Assembly (NCBI GenBank): GCA_026874595.1
Contig: CM049321.1
Coordinates: 1,424,479 to 1,488,478, forward strand
Length of the DNA stretch: 64,000 nucleotides
Direction: 5' to 3'
Origin: Sipunculus nudus
Lineage: Eukaryota > Annelida > Sipuncula > Golfingiida > Sipunculidae
Shown here: positions 28,301 through 43,300 of the stretch, piece after piece
How positions within the stretch are numbered: position 1 is the stretch's first letter
Layout: the number at the start of each line of letters is the position of its first letter
Notes under the pieces: model-generated
Database searches by the model: none
Told to the model about the DNA's origin: nothing
What the model saw: the letters and a program-made list of their open reading frames with translations, nothing else
Position numbers and translations under genes: made by a program

Positions 28301-31300
28301 ATATTCTCCTGCCTGATTAATATTCTCCTGTCTGATTAATATTCTCCTGTCTGATTAATATTCTCCTGCCTGATTAATATTCTCCTGTCTGATTAATATT
28401 CTCCTGCCTGATTAATATTCTCCTGCCTGATTAATATTCTCCTGTCTGATTAATATCCTCCTGTCTGATTAATATTCTCCTGCCTGATTAATATTCTCCT
28501 GTCTGATTAATATTCTCCTGTCTGATTAATATTCTCCTGCTGATTAATATTCTCCTGCTGATTAATATTCTCCTGCCTGATTAATATTCTCCTGCCTGAT
28601 TAATATTCTCCTGCTGTTTAATATTCTCCTGCCTGATTAATATTCTCCTGTCTGATTAAAATTCTCCTGCCTGATTAATATTCTCCTGTCTGATTAATAT
28701 TCTCCTGTCTGATTAATATTCTCCTGCTGATTAATATTCTCCTGTCTGATTAATATTCTCCTGCCTGATTAATATTCTCCTGCTGATTAATATTCTCCTG
28801 CCTGATTAATATTCTCCTGTCTGATTAATATTCTCCTGCCTGATTAATATTCTCCTGTCTGATTAATATTCTCCTGCCTGATTAATATTCTCCTGCCTGA
28901 TTAATATTCTCCTGCCTGATTAATATTCTCCTGCCTGATTAATATTCTCCTGCCTGATTAATATTCTCCTGCCTGATTAATATTCTCCTGCCTGATTAAT
29001 ATTCTCCTGCCTGATTAATATTCTCCTGTCTGATTAATATTCTCCTGCCTGATTAATATTCTCCTGCCTGATTAATATTCTCCTGCCTGATTAATATTCT
29101 CCTGCCTGATTAATATTCTCCTGTCTGATTAATATTCTCCTGTCTGATTAATATTCTCCTGCCTGATTAATATTCTCCTGCCTGATTAATATTCTCTATG
29201 AGATGTCTTACTTGAGTTTGTCTGTGGATGGCACAGCTTCCACCCAGATGGTCGACAAAGGAAAACTCTGGTGCATGGAATTCTGGGAATGAAAAAACAC
29301 ACAAGTATCAGTATGCACTCGTTGACCCACAGTTGTGATCCTGTCACTCATGACTATAAAGTATTTCTTGCAGAACACTATATCAAACTGTAAGAACAGT
29401 ATAAATTTGTGTAAATGTTCAGAGTCAAACTTAGTATTTTCTACTGGTAGTTCTCATTTGAGGACCAAGTAACCCATGTGTTCTGAAGCCCTGCTAATCA
29501 TAATATATCCCCAGGTTTAACATAAAATGAAAACATAAGATAATATAAAATCAAACCATTATCAGTCTCATAAACCATAATTTTTTTCATATCAATATTA
29601 TTGGTTCCTTGCTAACGGACAGAGGGATGAAAGACCTACCGGTACAGCTATTCAGAATAACTGAAATAAACTAAGCTGAACATGTCAGAAGGGGCTGACT
29701 ATAAGTACCCCTCCTCATTTATAACATGACCCACTTATTAACCACCTAGTTATATAAAATTTTACCCAGTTTTATAACACTGACCATATGGTCAGATTTA
29801 TAAAATTTACCATGTTTTCAATCCAGATTTAAAAAATTTTCAACCTAAATTCATAACAATGCCAACTACATTTAATAACATTTATTTGCAAATATATAAA
29901 ACATTTACAAATAATTTGTATAACATTTGAATTGATAGCACTGAGGACCATTTTTATGGCAACATAATTTGCAGTAAAAATTCTCAATCTTGAGAAACAT
30001 TTGAATTTTACACAAACAATCTCCTCAGAGCCTTTTAGGTTACTTACATGACCATGGACGAAGACATCATTGAACAAAAGAAACCAGTGGACAGAAAATC
30101 GTCCAGCATTTGGCAAAGATAGAGGATATGTTCGACTGTCCCTCAGCATCCGACGGCTTGGAATACACAGACTGGCCTGGGAAAGTACAGATACAATGCT
30201 ATGTTACTTACTCACTCTGTATAGATACAATGCCATGTTACTTAATTACTTTGTATAGAAACAAGGGTATATTACTGAGAGTTTATTATCAACACACTAG
30301 TTTAGTTTTGCTGATTTCCTGAACTTGTTTAAAAGATTTATTAAGAAAATATATAGGAGTACATACAGAAAACAAACTACAAAAGTATATAGATAACATG
30401 TATCAGGAGAAAAATCACAAGCTACTCCACACCTGCCAAAGGTAAATCAAGGAAAAAAAGAGTAAATGCTCTGAAAAAAATATCAGAAATTTGGGTATGT
30501 CCCATTCTTGCTTTTGCTGGACTGTTAAAACAGGAGAGAAATAGTATATATCAGAATTCTTTCACAGAAAAAAAAGAGAGGAAAAAAAACAGTGCTGCTG
30601 AAAAAAGAAAGAAGGAATAAAGAGTAATTAGTGTCATTTTTAGGAAATCCTCAAAATGAAAGATCGACTCTTTTAAACTAGGGACCCATGGGTCTCGACG
30701 CTCAGCTGCATTTGTCTATAAGGATATATGTTTATGAGGTTTTCCAAAATATTGGTCCTGTGATCAGTTTGAAGCCAACCTGTCTACCCAAACTGGAGTT
30801 ATCATCCATAAACTAATTTGTGAATGGATGGGCCCTGTGACCTTAACCTTTGACCTTGTGACCCAAATATCAAAAGGAAACTTCCCCTATCGGCAGGTGC
30901 ACCACATGTTGATGATGGAAGGACTGAGATGAAAAGTTTTGCTTAAAATGCATCCACAATCTTTCTAAAGTGGTGGGTCCTGTGACCTTGATCTTTGATC
31001 TCATGACCCCAGAATCAACAGTTCTTACTTTAGTGGTGGGCAATATATATAAGTCAAGTTTAAAACCAATATTTCAAACCAAACTGGTGTTATCATCTGC
31101 CAACTAATATGTGGATAGATGGCCCACATGACTTTGACCTTTGACCTTGTGACCCCAAAATCCACAAGTTACTTCCACTATTGGCAGGTGAGCAACATCT
31201 GGAAGATAGAAGGTTTAGGACAGAAAGTTTGGATAAAATACATCAACAATCTTTTTAAGGAAGTGGGTCCTGTGACCTTTGACCTTAGGACCCCAAAATC

Positions 31301-34300
31301 AAAAGGGTTCTTACATTATTGGTTGGTCATATATAAGTCAAAATTGAAACCAATATATCGACCAAAACTGGAGTTATTATCCAGAAACAAATATTTGGAC
31401 AGATGGGCCCCTGTGACCATGACCTTTGACCTTGTGACCCCCAAATCAATCAGGTTCTTCCCCATTGGCAGCTCAGCTATATGTGCAAGATGGAAGGTTT
31501 GGGATGAAAAGTTTGGCTTAAAATGCATCCACAATCTTTCTAAATAAGTGGGTACTGTGACCTTGACCTTTGACCTCATGACCCAAAAATTTAACAGAAT
31601 CTTTCCCTATTGGCAGATTAGCAACATCTTGAAGATGGAAGGTTTGCAATGAAAAGTTTGGCTTCAAATGCATATGCATTCTTTTTAAAGAAATAAGTCT
31701 TTTGACCTTGACCTTTGACCGTTGAACCCCAAAATCGACACGGTTCTTACTTTAGTGGCGAGTCATATATAAGTTACATTTGAAACCAATATGTCAAACT
31801 AAACTGGAGTTATCATCTGGAAACTAATTTGTGAACAGATGGCCCCTGTGACCTTGACCTTTGACCATGTGACCCTAAATTCATTTATGCTCTCCCCATA
31901 CTGGCAAGTCAGCTAAATGTGCAAAATGAAAAGTTTGGGATGAAAAGCTTGGCTTAAAATGCAGCCATAATCTTTTTAAATAAGTGAGTCCTGTGACCTT
32001 GACCTTTGGCCTTGTGACCCCAAAATCATATAGGTTCCTGCTTTAGTGGTAGGCCATAAGTAAGTCAAGTTTGTAATCCATGTGTCAATACAACCTGGAG
32101 TTATCATCTGGAAACAAATTTGTGTGGATGGAAGGATTGACAGACAGACGAACAGACAGACAGACAAGGTTATTACTATATGGCATCCAATTGTGATCAA
32201 TAAACACACCAGGTTTTGGGACACTAGATGTAATAACAGCTGTGAAACTGACATGATTGTTGTCATTTTAAAGTAAAAAATAGAAAAATATTCATTAAAA
32301 TGACAAAAAATACAGGTGGTGCCAACACTTTATAGGAACTGACCAAACTAGTCATGGTCAATATTCAAGGGAAGATTCATGACAATCCATGCATTAATTA
32401 TCAAGATATTGGAGGTTTTGTATTATATTTTTGATTATTCTGGGGGGTACTTTCAAGCCCCATAGCTCCGAGGATATAGGTCACAGTGACCTAACTTCAG
32501 GTTTCCAAGGAGATTTTTTATGGACCTCCTTGGATGTTAACTTAGAAGTTTCTAGGACCAGCAGTTACGATTTGTGCCCTGCTAACGGACGGCCGGCCGG
32601 ACGGCCGGACGGACGACGGACAAAGCGCCATTCCTATACCTCATTTGACATTCAGTCAGCTGAGTTAAAAAGAGTGATACGGCAGGCCTGTACAGGGCTG
32701 GTACAAAGTCAGATATTGTATTGGTAGATGCCTCTGTATCAATATGTCAAAGATAAACGACCATCCAACAGAAAGTCTGACAATCAATGAGCCAATAATA
32801 GTCAGCAGCAGCAGCATGTAAGGCAAAACATCATTGGTAAGAAATCAGTTAACTGACATCTGATTGGCTAACTACGGCCATATCAAACCAATTAAAGTGG
32901 CTATTTCATTATTCATTATTTTTTAAGCATGAAGGTCACAGTGTGAACTGTGTATAGATCACTTGAATTCTAATCATAAGTTGATACCACTTAAATGTAT
33001 TGTTTTGTGAGTTAAGTTTCACGATATCATGTTGTGAGACAATGTATTATTACAGCCCTATTAAGCTCCCTATTTGTTTCCATAGTAAGCGAATTCTGAT
33101 GCCACTTAGGTTCGAATGTGTCGAATCAAAAACCTGAGAATATAAGTTCCTGAACCTGTGTGACTCAGAGCAAACAAAGCTTTCCTCTAGAATCAATTCT
33201 GCTGACTTCAAAAGCAAGTTTGCTAACTCAATATATAACTATGATATTATCATGCACTAAAACTTGCTTGAAAAGTTAACAGAGGGAAAACATAAAATAT
33301 CTTTTTACACTGATATACAATTCAATTAGAAATGAAATACATATATTTATAAATCAGCTTGCATGTTAAGCTGATAAACAAATGCAGAATGATTTATTTG
33401 AAAAATCATAATACAATTTTAATCAGGAGATTTAGAGGATTGGTTAACATTTATGTCCATCTGAACTTTGGTAAGTCATCATGAAGTCACCAAGGTCTGG
33501 TGACCTCTGACCTCATTAGATATATATGGATTTTTCTGTGAAATGGACTTGGGTGAGATATTATATTTATTAATATTTCTGTTGAGTTTCATAAAAAAAT
33601 CCATCATATTCCTGATAAGTTATTGCAGCAACACCACAAGGTAGACATGTGACCTCTGACCTCATTGAATATGTGTGGATTTTGAGATAATCTAATGGTT
33701 AGAGGTCATGGTGAGGTTTGTGAAAATCCATCAAACCCCTGGTAAGTTATCGCAGCTAACTCAAAGTTAACTGATGGACACAGATGGACTGTGGGTATAC
33801 CATAATGCATCCTGACAGATGGGCGTATATAAACACACATAAGGAAAATATACTAAAATAAGAACTTACAGCAAATTTGGTTGGACAGGAAGCCCAGAAC
33901 TGTTTGCTGGCCTCAGCGTTGCCATGTTCTTTGCTTGCTTTGTTCTTCAAGCTGTCCCAAACTTGATATGCTTTCCTTAATGAGGCATGGAGAGTGCTCT
34001 CCTGTCAAAGAGGAGAACATAGTTCAGTAAATGTTCTTTAGATGATACCAATACAAATTTTAGTAGGAAAAATTTCAAAACTCTCAAATATAGAAATCAC
34101 TAAATATGCATGTCCATAGATAACCTATGATGATTTAAATGGATATGGATTAGCATTAAATTTCAATATCTGAAGTCATTAAAATGGATAAGCATAACAT
34201 ATGAAAAGTCCTATAGAAAAAGTATCTGTGAGATGAAAATGTCAGATATGTCATGCAAGTGTGTCTTATCAGCAAATAGTAAAACTGGACTAGATTTTAA

Positions 34301-37300
34301 AACAAGGGACCTATGGGTCACGACGCTCAGCTGTTATATATGATAAAAAAATATTATTAAGAAATGAGGCACATGCTGGTTTTGTGTGGTAATAAATATA
34401 AGCTGTATTATGAGTTGTTGTTGTTTAGCTTATGTATGATTTTGATAGTACCTTTGGAGACAGGGAAGAGGATTGATTTCATTGATTTTATTAACAAATG
34501 GATTACTACTGTCACACAGATTTTGACTTGGCCATATAACTTATAAGCAGAACATATAATATAAGAGTTTAACTATTTATTAAAAAAATTACAAATATTG
34601 TCCCAAATATAATTTTTATTAAAAATAATAAGAGAATCATATGATTTTTTAAAATGAAATATAATTGATATGATTATTAAAATAATATTAAAGAATATAT
34701 TCATGAATGCATTCATGAATACATTTTGAAAGTATTTGCACGAGTATTCATATACTTTCAGTTTTACCTGAATTCCCATTCTTTATGCAAGAAATTTTAT
34801 AATGGAGTACATAATCATATTCGTATTTAAATACAATTACAAAGTATTCGCACCATGTCTGGTATTTATTCAGTTTTCACCAAACAATGATGTTGAGAAT
34901 CCAGAATATACAAAATTCACACATTTAAATAATGATCATAAGTACCTGGTTTTATGGCTTTTATTTATATTAAAAAATAACTGTAAAAAATTCATTTTGG
35001 ACTAATTTCACATCAATGTACACACTAGACACAGTAGGAATCTAGATTAATATTATCAACTGCATCTTTGTCTATCATTAATTTCCTTCATATAATCCTT
35101 AATGATTAGTAATGAATAATATGATTTACTTCTTTATCATTAAAAATGAACTGAAAAATGCCATAGGTGACTGCATGGTGTTATTTGGAATACGTGACAT
35201 TCTACCCATCGATACAAGATTCTTATATCATCAGTAACTGCAAGTTAATTTCCTGTTATTATAAACTAACAAATTCCTTTTTTATTTGTCTTTAATTTGT
35301 TATTAAAAACCAATAAAAATTTATTAATTTATTGTTTATTGTTATGTTGTTGGTTAAAACTACTAGATGAGTTGGGTTGCAAGGACACCTGGATCAACTG
35401 TGGCTGGCCATAAGCTGCCTGGATTCTCCCCTCAAGCGTGCATAATTTGATGAAAGGTCAACAAGGTCAACAAACAGGTGACTCAAGAGGGGCTGGAGAG
35501 AGCCAAAGTCTGACAGGGTCTCATAAAAAACATTAATAAAAGCTACAATATTTGGCAAATTTCTTTCAGCTTTCTAAACTAAAAAGCTGAAATCCTTATG
35601 TGTGCATGATATGAAAATTATATCAACAGTGCTCACGGGAAACAAACGTGCCATGGTCACAGTTGGGCAAAATTTAAGGTACTAATTTTATATTTATACT
35701 AATAACTTATAAAATTTGAAAAATTCAGAACTAATTTTGGGTATTCAATTGAATCTTGATTAAATAATGTTACATCCCTGACAAAAAAGATCTCTAGCTT
35801 CAGCAATCCCCTTGTTAAGGGAGTAAATATATTTCTTGATTTTTTACAAAGTGCATTATGTTTGGGCCCATAACTTAAAAAAAATACACAATACTGACAT
35901 CATTTCTGGCATGTGCATATTGAATGTATAGAAAAATATGTATAATATATATGATCAAAGTCAGATCAGTGGTTTTGATATTAGGCAGTCTTAAAGTGTA
36001 ACATTGGGTTTTTAATGGAAAAATTAAGTTTTTCATTGATATCTCAAAGGAATTAAGTCCTAGTGACCAAATTCTTGGCATGGTAGGGGATTTTGGAGAA
36101 ATCTAACTGTATGCCAAATTTAAGGAACTTAGAGCTGAAGCTCAGGGGCTGAGCTCTAGCAAACTGCATAACACTAGCAATATGTGACATGGTGCTTGAA
36201 AACTTGAATAAAATCTACAGTTTTTGATCAACTGGTTTCAAATTTTTTGGTGTTAACAGTTGAAATGCTAACAAAAACATGCTGTGAAAATTAAATCCAC
36301 AGCAGTTACAGCAAAAAAACGTGCCATGGTCAAAGTTGGGCAAAATTTAAGGTACCAATTTTTTATTTTTGCTAATATTTTTAAAAATTTAAAAGATTTT
36401 GATCTTATTTTGGGTATACAATTTAATTTTGATTAATAAAAGTAATATTACTGGAAAAAAAGTGCTTAGCTTTAACAAGTTTTGTGTTAAGTGATAAAAT
36501 TTCTTTCCTGATTATTTAAAAAATGCATTATGTTTGGGCCCATAACTTTTTTAAATTAAATAATACAGACCTAATTTCTGGCATGTACATAGGAATTATA
36601 TAGAGGATTATTTATAGGAAATATGAGGAAAAACAGATGAGTGGTTTTGATATTAGGCAGTCCTAAAGTGTGAAAATAGGTTTTTAATAAAAAATTGAGG
36701 TTTTTCCTTGATTTCTCAAAGGAATGAAGTCGCAAAGACCCAGTTTTTGGCTTTGTAGGAGATCTTGGGGACATCTAACATTATGCTGAATTTTGGATTC
36801 CTAGGTCTTACGGTTTCAAAACGTGCCACATCTACGGACGGACGGACGGACGGACGGACAGACGGACGGACGACGGACAATGGACCACGACTATAGCTCA
36901 GATGACTTATAGTCAGCTGAGCTAATAATTATATTACCACTGATCCAAATGAGGGAAAAATCAATTGACCATACACAAAAATTCATATAGAAAGGAGGAC
37001 TGCTCAGGATAATAGTGAGACTGGTGGCCCCCTGACTGACCTCTGAGGCAAGACTTAATAATGTAGATAAATGGCTACAATAGTCTTTGATCCTATGAAG
37101 AGGTATTTGAAACAAGCGCTGCAGGTTGGCTCCGGGATTTTTCTTGTCGTATTTCCCTTCCTGTAGGATGATTTCTATCTCAGAAGCATGTTTAGAGAAG
37201 AAGGCACTGAAATAAAAAGTTATGGTCCCAGGATTGTTTGCCAGCAGAGAGAATTGAGCAATATCATAGTATCATTAGTAGTATTACCATAATTTTGACA

Positions 37301-40300
37301 TGTGACCTGTGACATCTGGGTTTTAGTGTGTTCACAAAATGGTAGCCCCCATGAGTGGTTTCAAGAAACTAGGAGAAATAAACTTATCAGGGTTGGATAA
37401 GGGCACATGGATGCAGCACATAAGTACTCTTACTTCTAAGGCCAGTAAGTTTAATTTTATTTTACAGATCAAGTCCAACTAAAAATGTGGTATTTCATTT
37501 ATACACAGTTTATTATAAACTCACAAGAATGTTCAAATTTAAGGCAATTGTTAAAAGAAACACTAAGAAAACCTTGATATAACATATGGTGCACAAGCAT
37601 TAAACAGATGATGTGAATATTTCACATTATAATTAAACAATATGTTTTCTAACAATTCAAGAGCTGGCTAAACGGCACATCTTTAGTAAAGTTATCTATG
37701 GGACTCACCCTGCAGTTTTGCCACAGTACTGGAAACCTCCAATAGCAAGAGTGTTACAGAAACTGCGGACAAAATGTTGAAAAGCTGCAATGTAGCGGTC
37801 CAGCTGTGCTATCAGCTGTATCTGTTCCAGCTGCACCTTGCCTTGAACCACCTGTGTCAACTGCCACACATTAACAAGCACCTGCAAACATGAATTGTGT
37901 CAAATCAAATATTCATCTGTATCCACAGCTGCACATCATATATATAGCAGCTGCACCTTGCCTTGAACCACCTGTGTCAACTGCCACACATTAACAAGCA
38001 CCTGCAAACATGAAAGGTGTCAGATCAAATATTCAGCTGTGTAAACAACTGTGCATTATATATTCCAGCTGCAGCTGCCCTAACACATTCATTATTCCTG
38101 TCATTATCCATGATGTCAATATTTTTGGTGTGATCAAGCTTTTATATATCCTCAAACCAGGGATTGTTCTATCTTTTATGACTTAGGGCCTTTTTGCTTA
38201 AAGGGGCCTGTTCCAATTTTTAGTATCTATTAACTAAAGGTAACCTCCTGAAGTTGAAGCTTTTATAAAAATAGGCCAGAATACACTGATTTAAACAAGG
38301 GACCTATGGGTCACGGCGCTCAGCTGTTATATAAGATAAAAAAATTTTGATTTGAAATTTGAAATGAGGCACATGCTGGTTTTGTGTGGAAATAAATATA
38401 AGCTGTATTTTGAGTTGTTAGTGTTAAGCTTATGTATGATTTTGATAGTTTCTTTGGAGACAGGGAAGAGATTGATTTCATTTATTTTATTAACAGATGG
38501 AGTGCCACTGTCATACAGATTTTGACTTGGCCATATAACTGATAAGCAGCACATATAAGATAAAGAGTTTAACTATTTATTAAATTTAATAACAAATATT
38601 GTGCCAAATATAATTTTTATTAAAAATAATAAGAGAATCATATGATTTTTTAAATAAAATATAACTGAAATGATTATTAAAATAATATTATAGAATATAT
38701 TCATGAATACATTCATGAATACATTTTGAAAGTATTTGCACTGGTATTCAAATACTTTCATTTTTACCTGAATTCCCATTCTTATGCAAGAAATTTTATA
38801 ATGGAGTACATATTCATATTCATATTCATATACATTTGCCAAGTATTCGCACCATGTCTGGTATTTATTCAGTTTTAGCCAAACAATGATGTTGAGAATC
38901 CAGAATATAAACAATTTGCAGATAGACAGGCAAGTGGACAGAATGGACTAATACCTTCATTTCACTTTCAAGGGAATAATGCATTTAAGTTTATATATAA
39001 CAACCTGGCATCTACAAAATTATTCCTTGAATCCCTATTAAAACGTTTTGCACATTGGAGTTTTCAGTACATGCTTAATTTTATTCACCGAAATAAAATA
39101 AAAGATTCAGTACATTTGATAAAATAAACACATCTTTTCAAATAAAGTATACACACTGTTGGTTGAATGAGGGACAAACAATATCATTATGCTAATTACA
39201 ATCTCAGCTATAATTAATTACTGGAATTAATAGTCAATTTCACACCTGGTGAAGTTTTACTCTTCTGAAGTAAAGCATTACTTATCTGATGAACATCCAC
39301 ACTTTCATAGCAATACATCACTTTGTGGACACAATTAAATGTGCACTTTAATCATTGTAACCCTGGTGGTACAATACAAAATCTAAAATGTAGCATGTCC
39401 AAGAATAAAATAAAATACAGAAAATTATAACATTCATCAAGTTTATGCACCAGCTGGGGGGGGGGGGGTGAGTGCAGGGCAGAGGGGAAGCCTGCTAGTA
39501 GTGGCCAAGCTGGGCCAAGGCAAGCTGCCTGGGGTGGGTTACATAATGCAAGTGAAGGCTGTACTACTAGGTGGGCCAGATGTAAACAACACTTGACATG
39601 GTGTATGAAAACTTGAATAAAAGTTACTCTTTTTCAAACAATTTCTTTGAAATTTCAGATTTAAAAAGATTAAATCCTTATGTATATATGCTGTGAAAAT
39701 AAAATCAAAAGTACTTACAGGGAAAAAACATGCCACTGCCAAATTTGGACAAAATTTAAGGTATTGAATTTTTATTTATGCTAATAACTTGAACAATTTG
39801 CAAAATTCAGATCTAATTTTGGGTAAACAATTAAATCTTAATTAAATAAAGTTATATTTCTGAAAAAAAGTCTCCAGCTTCAGCAATTCTCATGTTAAGT
39901 GAGCAAATATATTTCCTGATTTTAAAAAATTGCATTATATTTGGGCTTATAACTTCAAAATAATACCCAATACTGACCTAATTTTTGGTATGTGCACAGA
40001 AAATGTATAGAAGAATATGAATACTAAATCTGATCAAAAACAGATCAGTGGTTTTGATATTAGGCAGCCTTGAAGTGTAACAATGGCTTTTTTATGGAAA
40101 ACGGAGGTTTTTCCTTAATATCTCGAAGGAACAAAGTTCTAATGACCCAATTTTTGGTATGGTAGGAGATTTTGGGGACATCTAATGGTATGCAAAATTT
40201 TGGATTCGTAGGTCCAACAGTTTTAAAACGTGCCCTGTTAACGGCTGGACGGCCGGACGGACAACGGACAAAGGTCCACGACTATAGCTCAGATGACTTA

Positions 40301-43300
40301 TAGTCAGCTGAGCTAAAAATTCCTCTAAACAAAGGTTGTTAATTTATCTTATATATCCACGTTTTTAACAAAAAGGCCAGTTTTGCCAAAAGGCATTTTG
40401 CACTTTGTAACATTTCAACTCCCATTCAGATGCAGCCAACCACATTAGGTTACATGGTATTTCTGTTTGTCAACATCTGGGCATGTACCGTGTTTACTAA
40501 CAGCTGGTAGATAAACAAGTTCATACATCCTTCAGGTGAAGGTGGTATAAGATATTTCCAAACAGGAATAATCTGTAGAGTTCATTAACATGAATGCCGA
40601 GTGAGACGGAAATCACATAAATTCTACGGAAAGAGCAGGTGAATAGCTGGCTTTAAGGGGGAAATAATTTTTTTTCAATGTTTTGTAAGAAAAGAGGGAA
40701 ATTCTGCAAAAAAAGAAAGGGGAATTTTCAGGAACGATGCCTAAAATAATCCTGACTGTATCAATCTAAATCACAGGTATTCATTTGCACCCTTTCACAA
40801 TATTTTAGAGTTTGTGGATAGGATATAAAATTATGGTTTCAGTGCTTTTGAGCAGAGGGAAACATGAAAAGGCTGACTGTTGTCCAGTCCTACTTCTGAG
40901 GCTGAAAAGATTTAACACAGAGATATTCTTTTCTTAAAGTGATCTATATTTTTCTATGCAACAAGGATAGATCCAGAAATCAAAAATTTGTTTAAGCATT
41001 AGATTAAATTGCTACAGCTCATTTGAAACTTTCACTATTTGTTGTTAGTTCTGGGGGTTTTATTACTATAATTATCACTAATACATTTTTATTATTATTA
41101 TAACTAGTGGTATTATTATTATTTATTATTATTATTATCATCATCATTCTTTTTCTTCTTATGATTATTATTATCATTATTGTTATTACTACTATTTTTA
41201 TTTATTATTATTTTTCTTATTATTATTATTGATATTATTATAATAAAGCACAGAAATAGCACATTATTCAAATCAGAGCATGCTCTTAGGTGTCTCCAGT
41301 ATTCTTCAGTTTACAAAAGCTAATTCGAAATGACAATCTTTATTTATTTCTCATTCAGAATTTGATATTCAGCCAATGGACAAAATTTTTAACCTTCTTC
41401 CTGACACACAGTGGCACCCCCTATGCTCACCTTTCCTGTCAGATGAGTGAACGCGTCCATCAGTACAATCAGAGCTGGACCTTCCTTCTGGTTTGTCTCC
41501 AGCTTCCTGTACATGTCTGTAAAACAAGACTACAGTATATCATTTATGTATGTAATATCATGAATTACACACAGAGATGACTAATTCAATAGCAATTACT
41601 GGCCCTGGTCTGGAAACAGACTATAAACTAGAAAAGCACTCAGAGAGTGCAGACCTCCGCCGAGGAAGCTCGATCATTACCCCTTATGGAACTGTCAGAA
41701 AAGCAGCAATGTTCCCTTAAAATATTTCTAGATGAAGATTGTTATCTGTATCAAAATTTAATCAATCTTTCCTACTATCATTGTTGAGCTATCCTGAAAA
41801 TTTCATCAAACTCCATTGAGGACTTTTTGTGTTATCATGCTAACAGACAAACAGATAAACAGATAGACATACATAAGCGCCCAAAAACATAACCCCCGCC
41901 ACTAGGCTTGGCCGAGTAACAATATTAGGAAGTATTGAGAAAGATGTTATCACTGATTAACAGAGTGAGCTTATAGTAGTGTTGCGAATAAGTTGTAATT
42001 CCATGATAAATCATCAATAAAAATCGGTTGACCTTTCCCCATCGATAATTGGAAATAATCGGTTGTTTAGATATATGAACTTTTGGACTATATGTAGAAT
42101 GGTACATCATCTCAACTAATATGTAGGCCTACATTCAGGCTAATGATGTCATGATTCTATAGCCTAAATGTCTGTTTAGTAACTAAGAAATTACTTTTCT
42201 TTAGTACACACTGACTTTTCTCTAGTTTGCTTGCATAATGTATATAAAAGCTTACATTTCCTCATCACAAAGCCTAAGTTACATGCTAAATTTTTTAATC
42301 AATTATGGCACTGTAAGACTGATCATCAAATTGTTAGCATCTACCCAACCAATCATCGATTATAATCAATCATCAGCCAATCACTACCTTATAGACAGAA
42401 TATATGTATATACAATGGAACCTGTCTTAATGACCACAGGTCTAATAAGACCACGTATCTGCCTATTAAGACCACCACTGACTGAACCATAAACATCAAC
42501 ATCATGTAAAACTGGCCTGTCTAGTAAGACTACTTGTAAATTAGGATATAAATATATGTCTATGGATGAGATGAAACTATTCCTAATTAGAATTTCAAGA
42601 TTCTGAAGAATCTATGCAACATCTCACCAGTAATTTTAAATGGCTGCAGGATTTTGTCTGAGATACGCTGAAGCTGAAGAAAGAATGCCCTCTCCTCCAT
42701 CACAAACTGATGACAGGCTGAGATCACTGATGTTCCTGGTGGCCCACAGATGGCGCCACTGAATGGGCCACCTCCAAACACTTGTTGCACAAAATTAATC
42801 TAAAAAAAGAGAAATTAACAAGTGAATCAAGGGACTGATGCTCAGCTGACAGACCTACAGCACAAGAATATCAAATCCATTGGCTAATAAAGTTCAAAGT
42901 ATGTTTAAATAAACTGAGTTTCTGAAATTGATAGAACTGAAACATAGACCTATAAATGACTTTATCTGTATTGTTTTAAATGAACAATAATTTATCTGGA
43001 TGTTAACTAATCTAATAACTAAATCCCCCTTTTCTTATTTGATACTGTTATTTTAAATAACTGATATAAAATAGATAAAATAGTGTATAAAAGAAGAGAT
43101 ACAGGTGGTGTTCTCATAATGTACCTTACCTTTTTCGAAAATACTGTTTTGGTAAAATAGCTGACAGGAGGAATGTCAGTTTTACTTGGTGAATCACTAA
43201 AATAAAAAGTAAAATATTACATTCATACACTGTGTAAATTAGGGTTATAAGGCCAAAAAAAATAAGGTTTGGTTCTCAGGCACTTTTTTTCAGAAATCAA

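Noticed and set aside
28137-29196. Possible CRISPR-like array
   Set aside because: Units are contiguous with no spacers, and the setting is an animal intron. It is a minisatellite.
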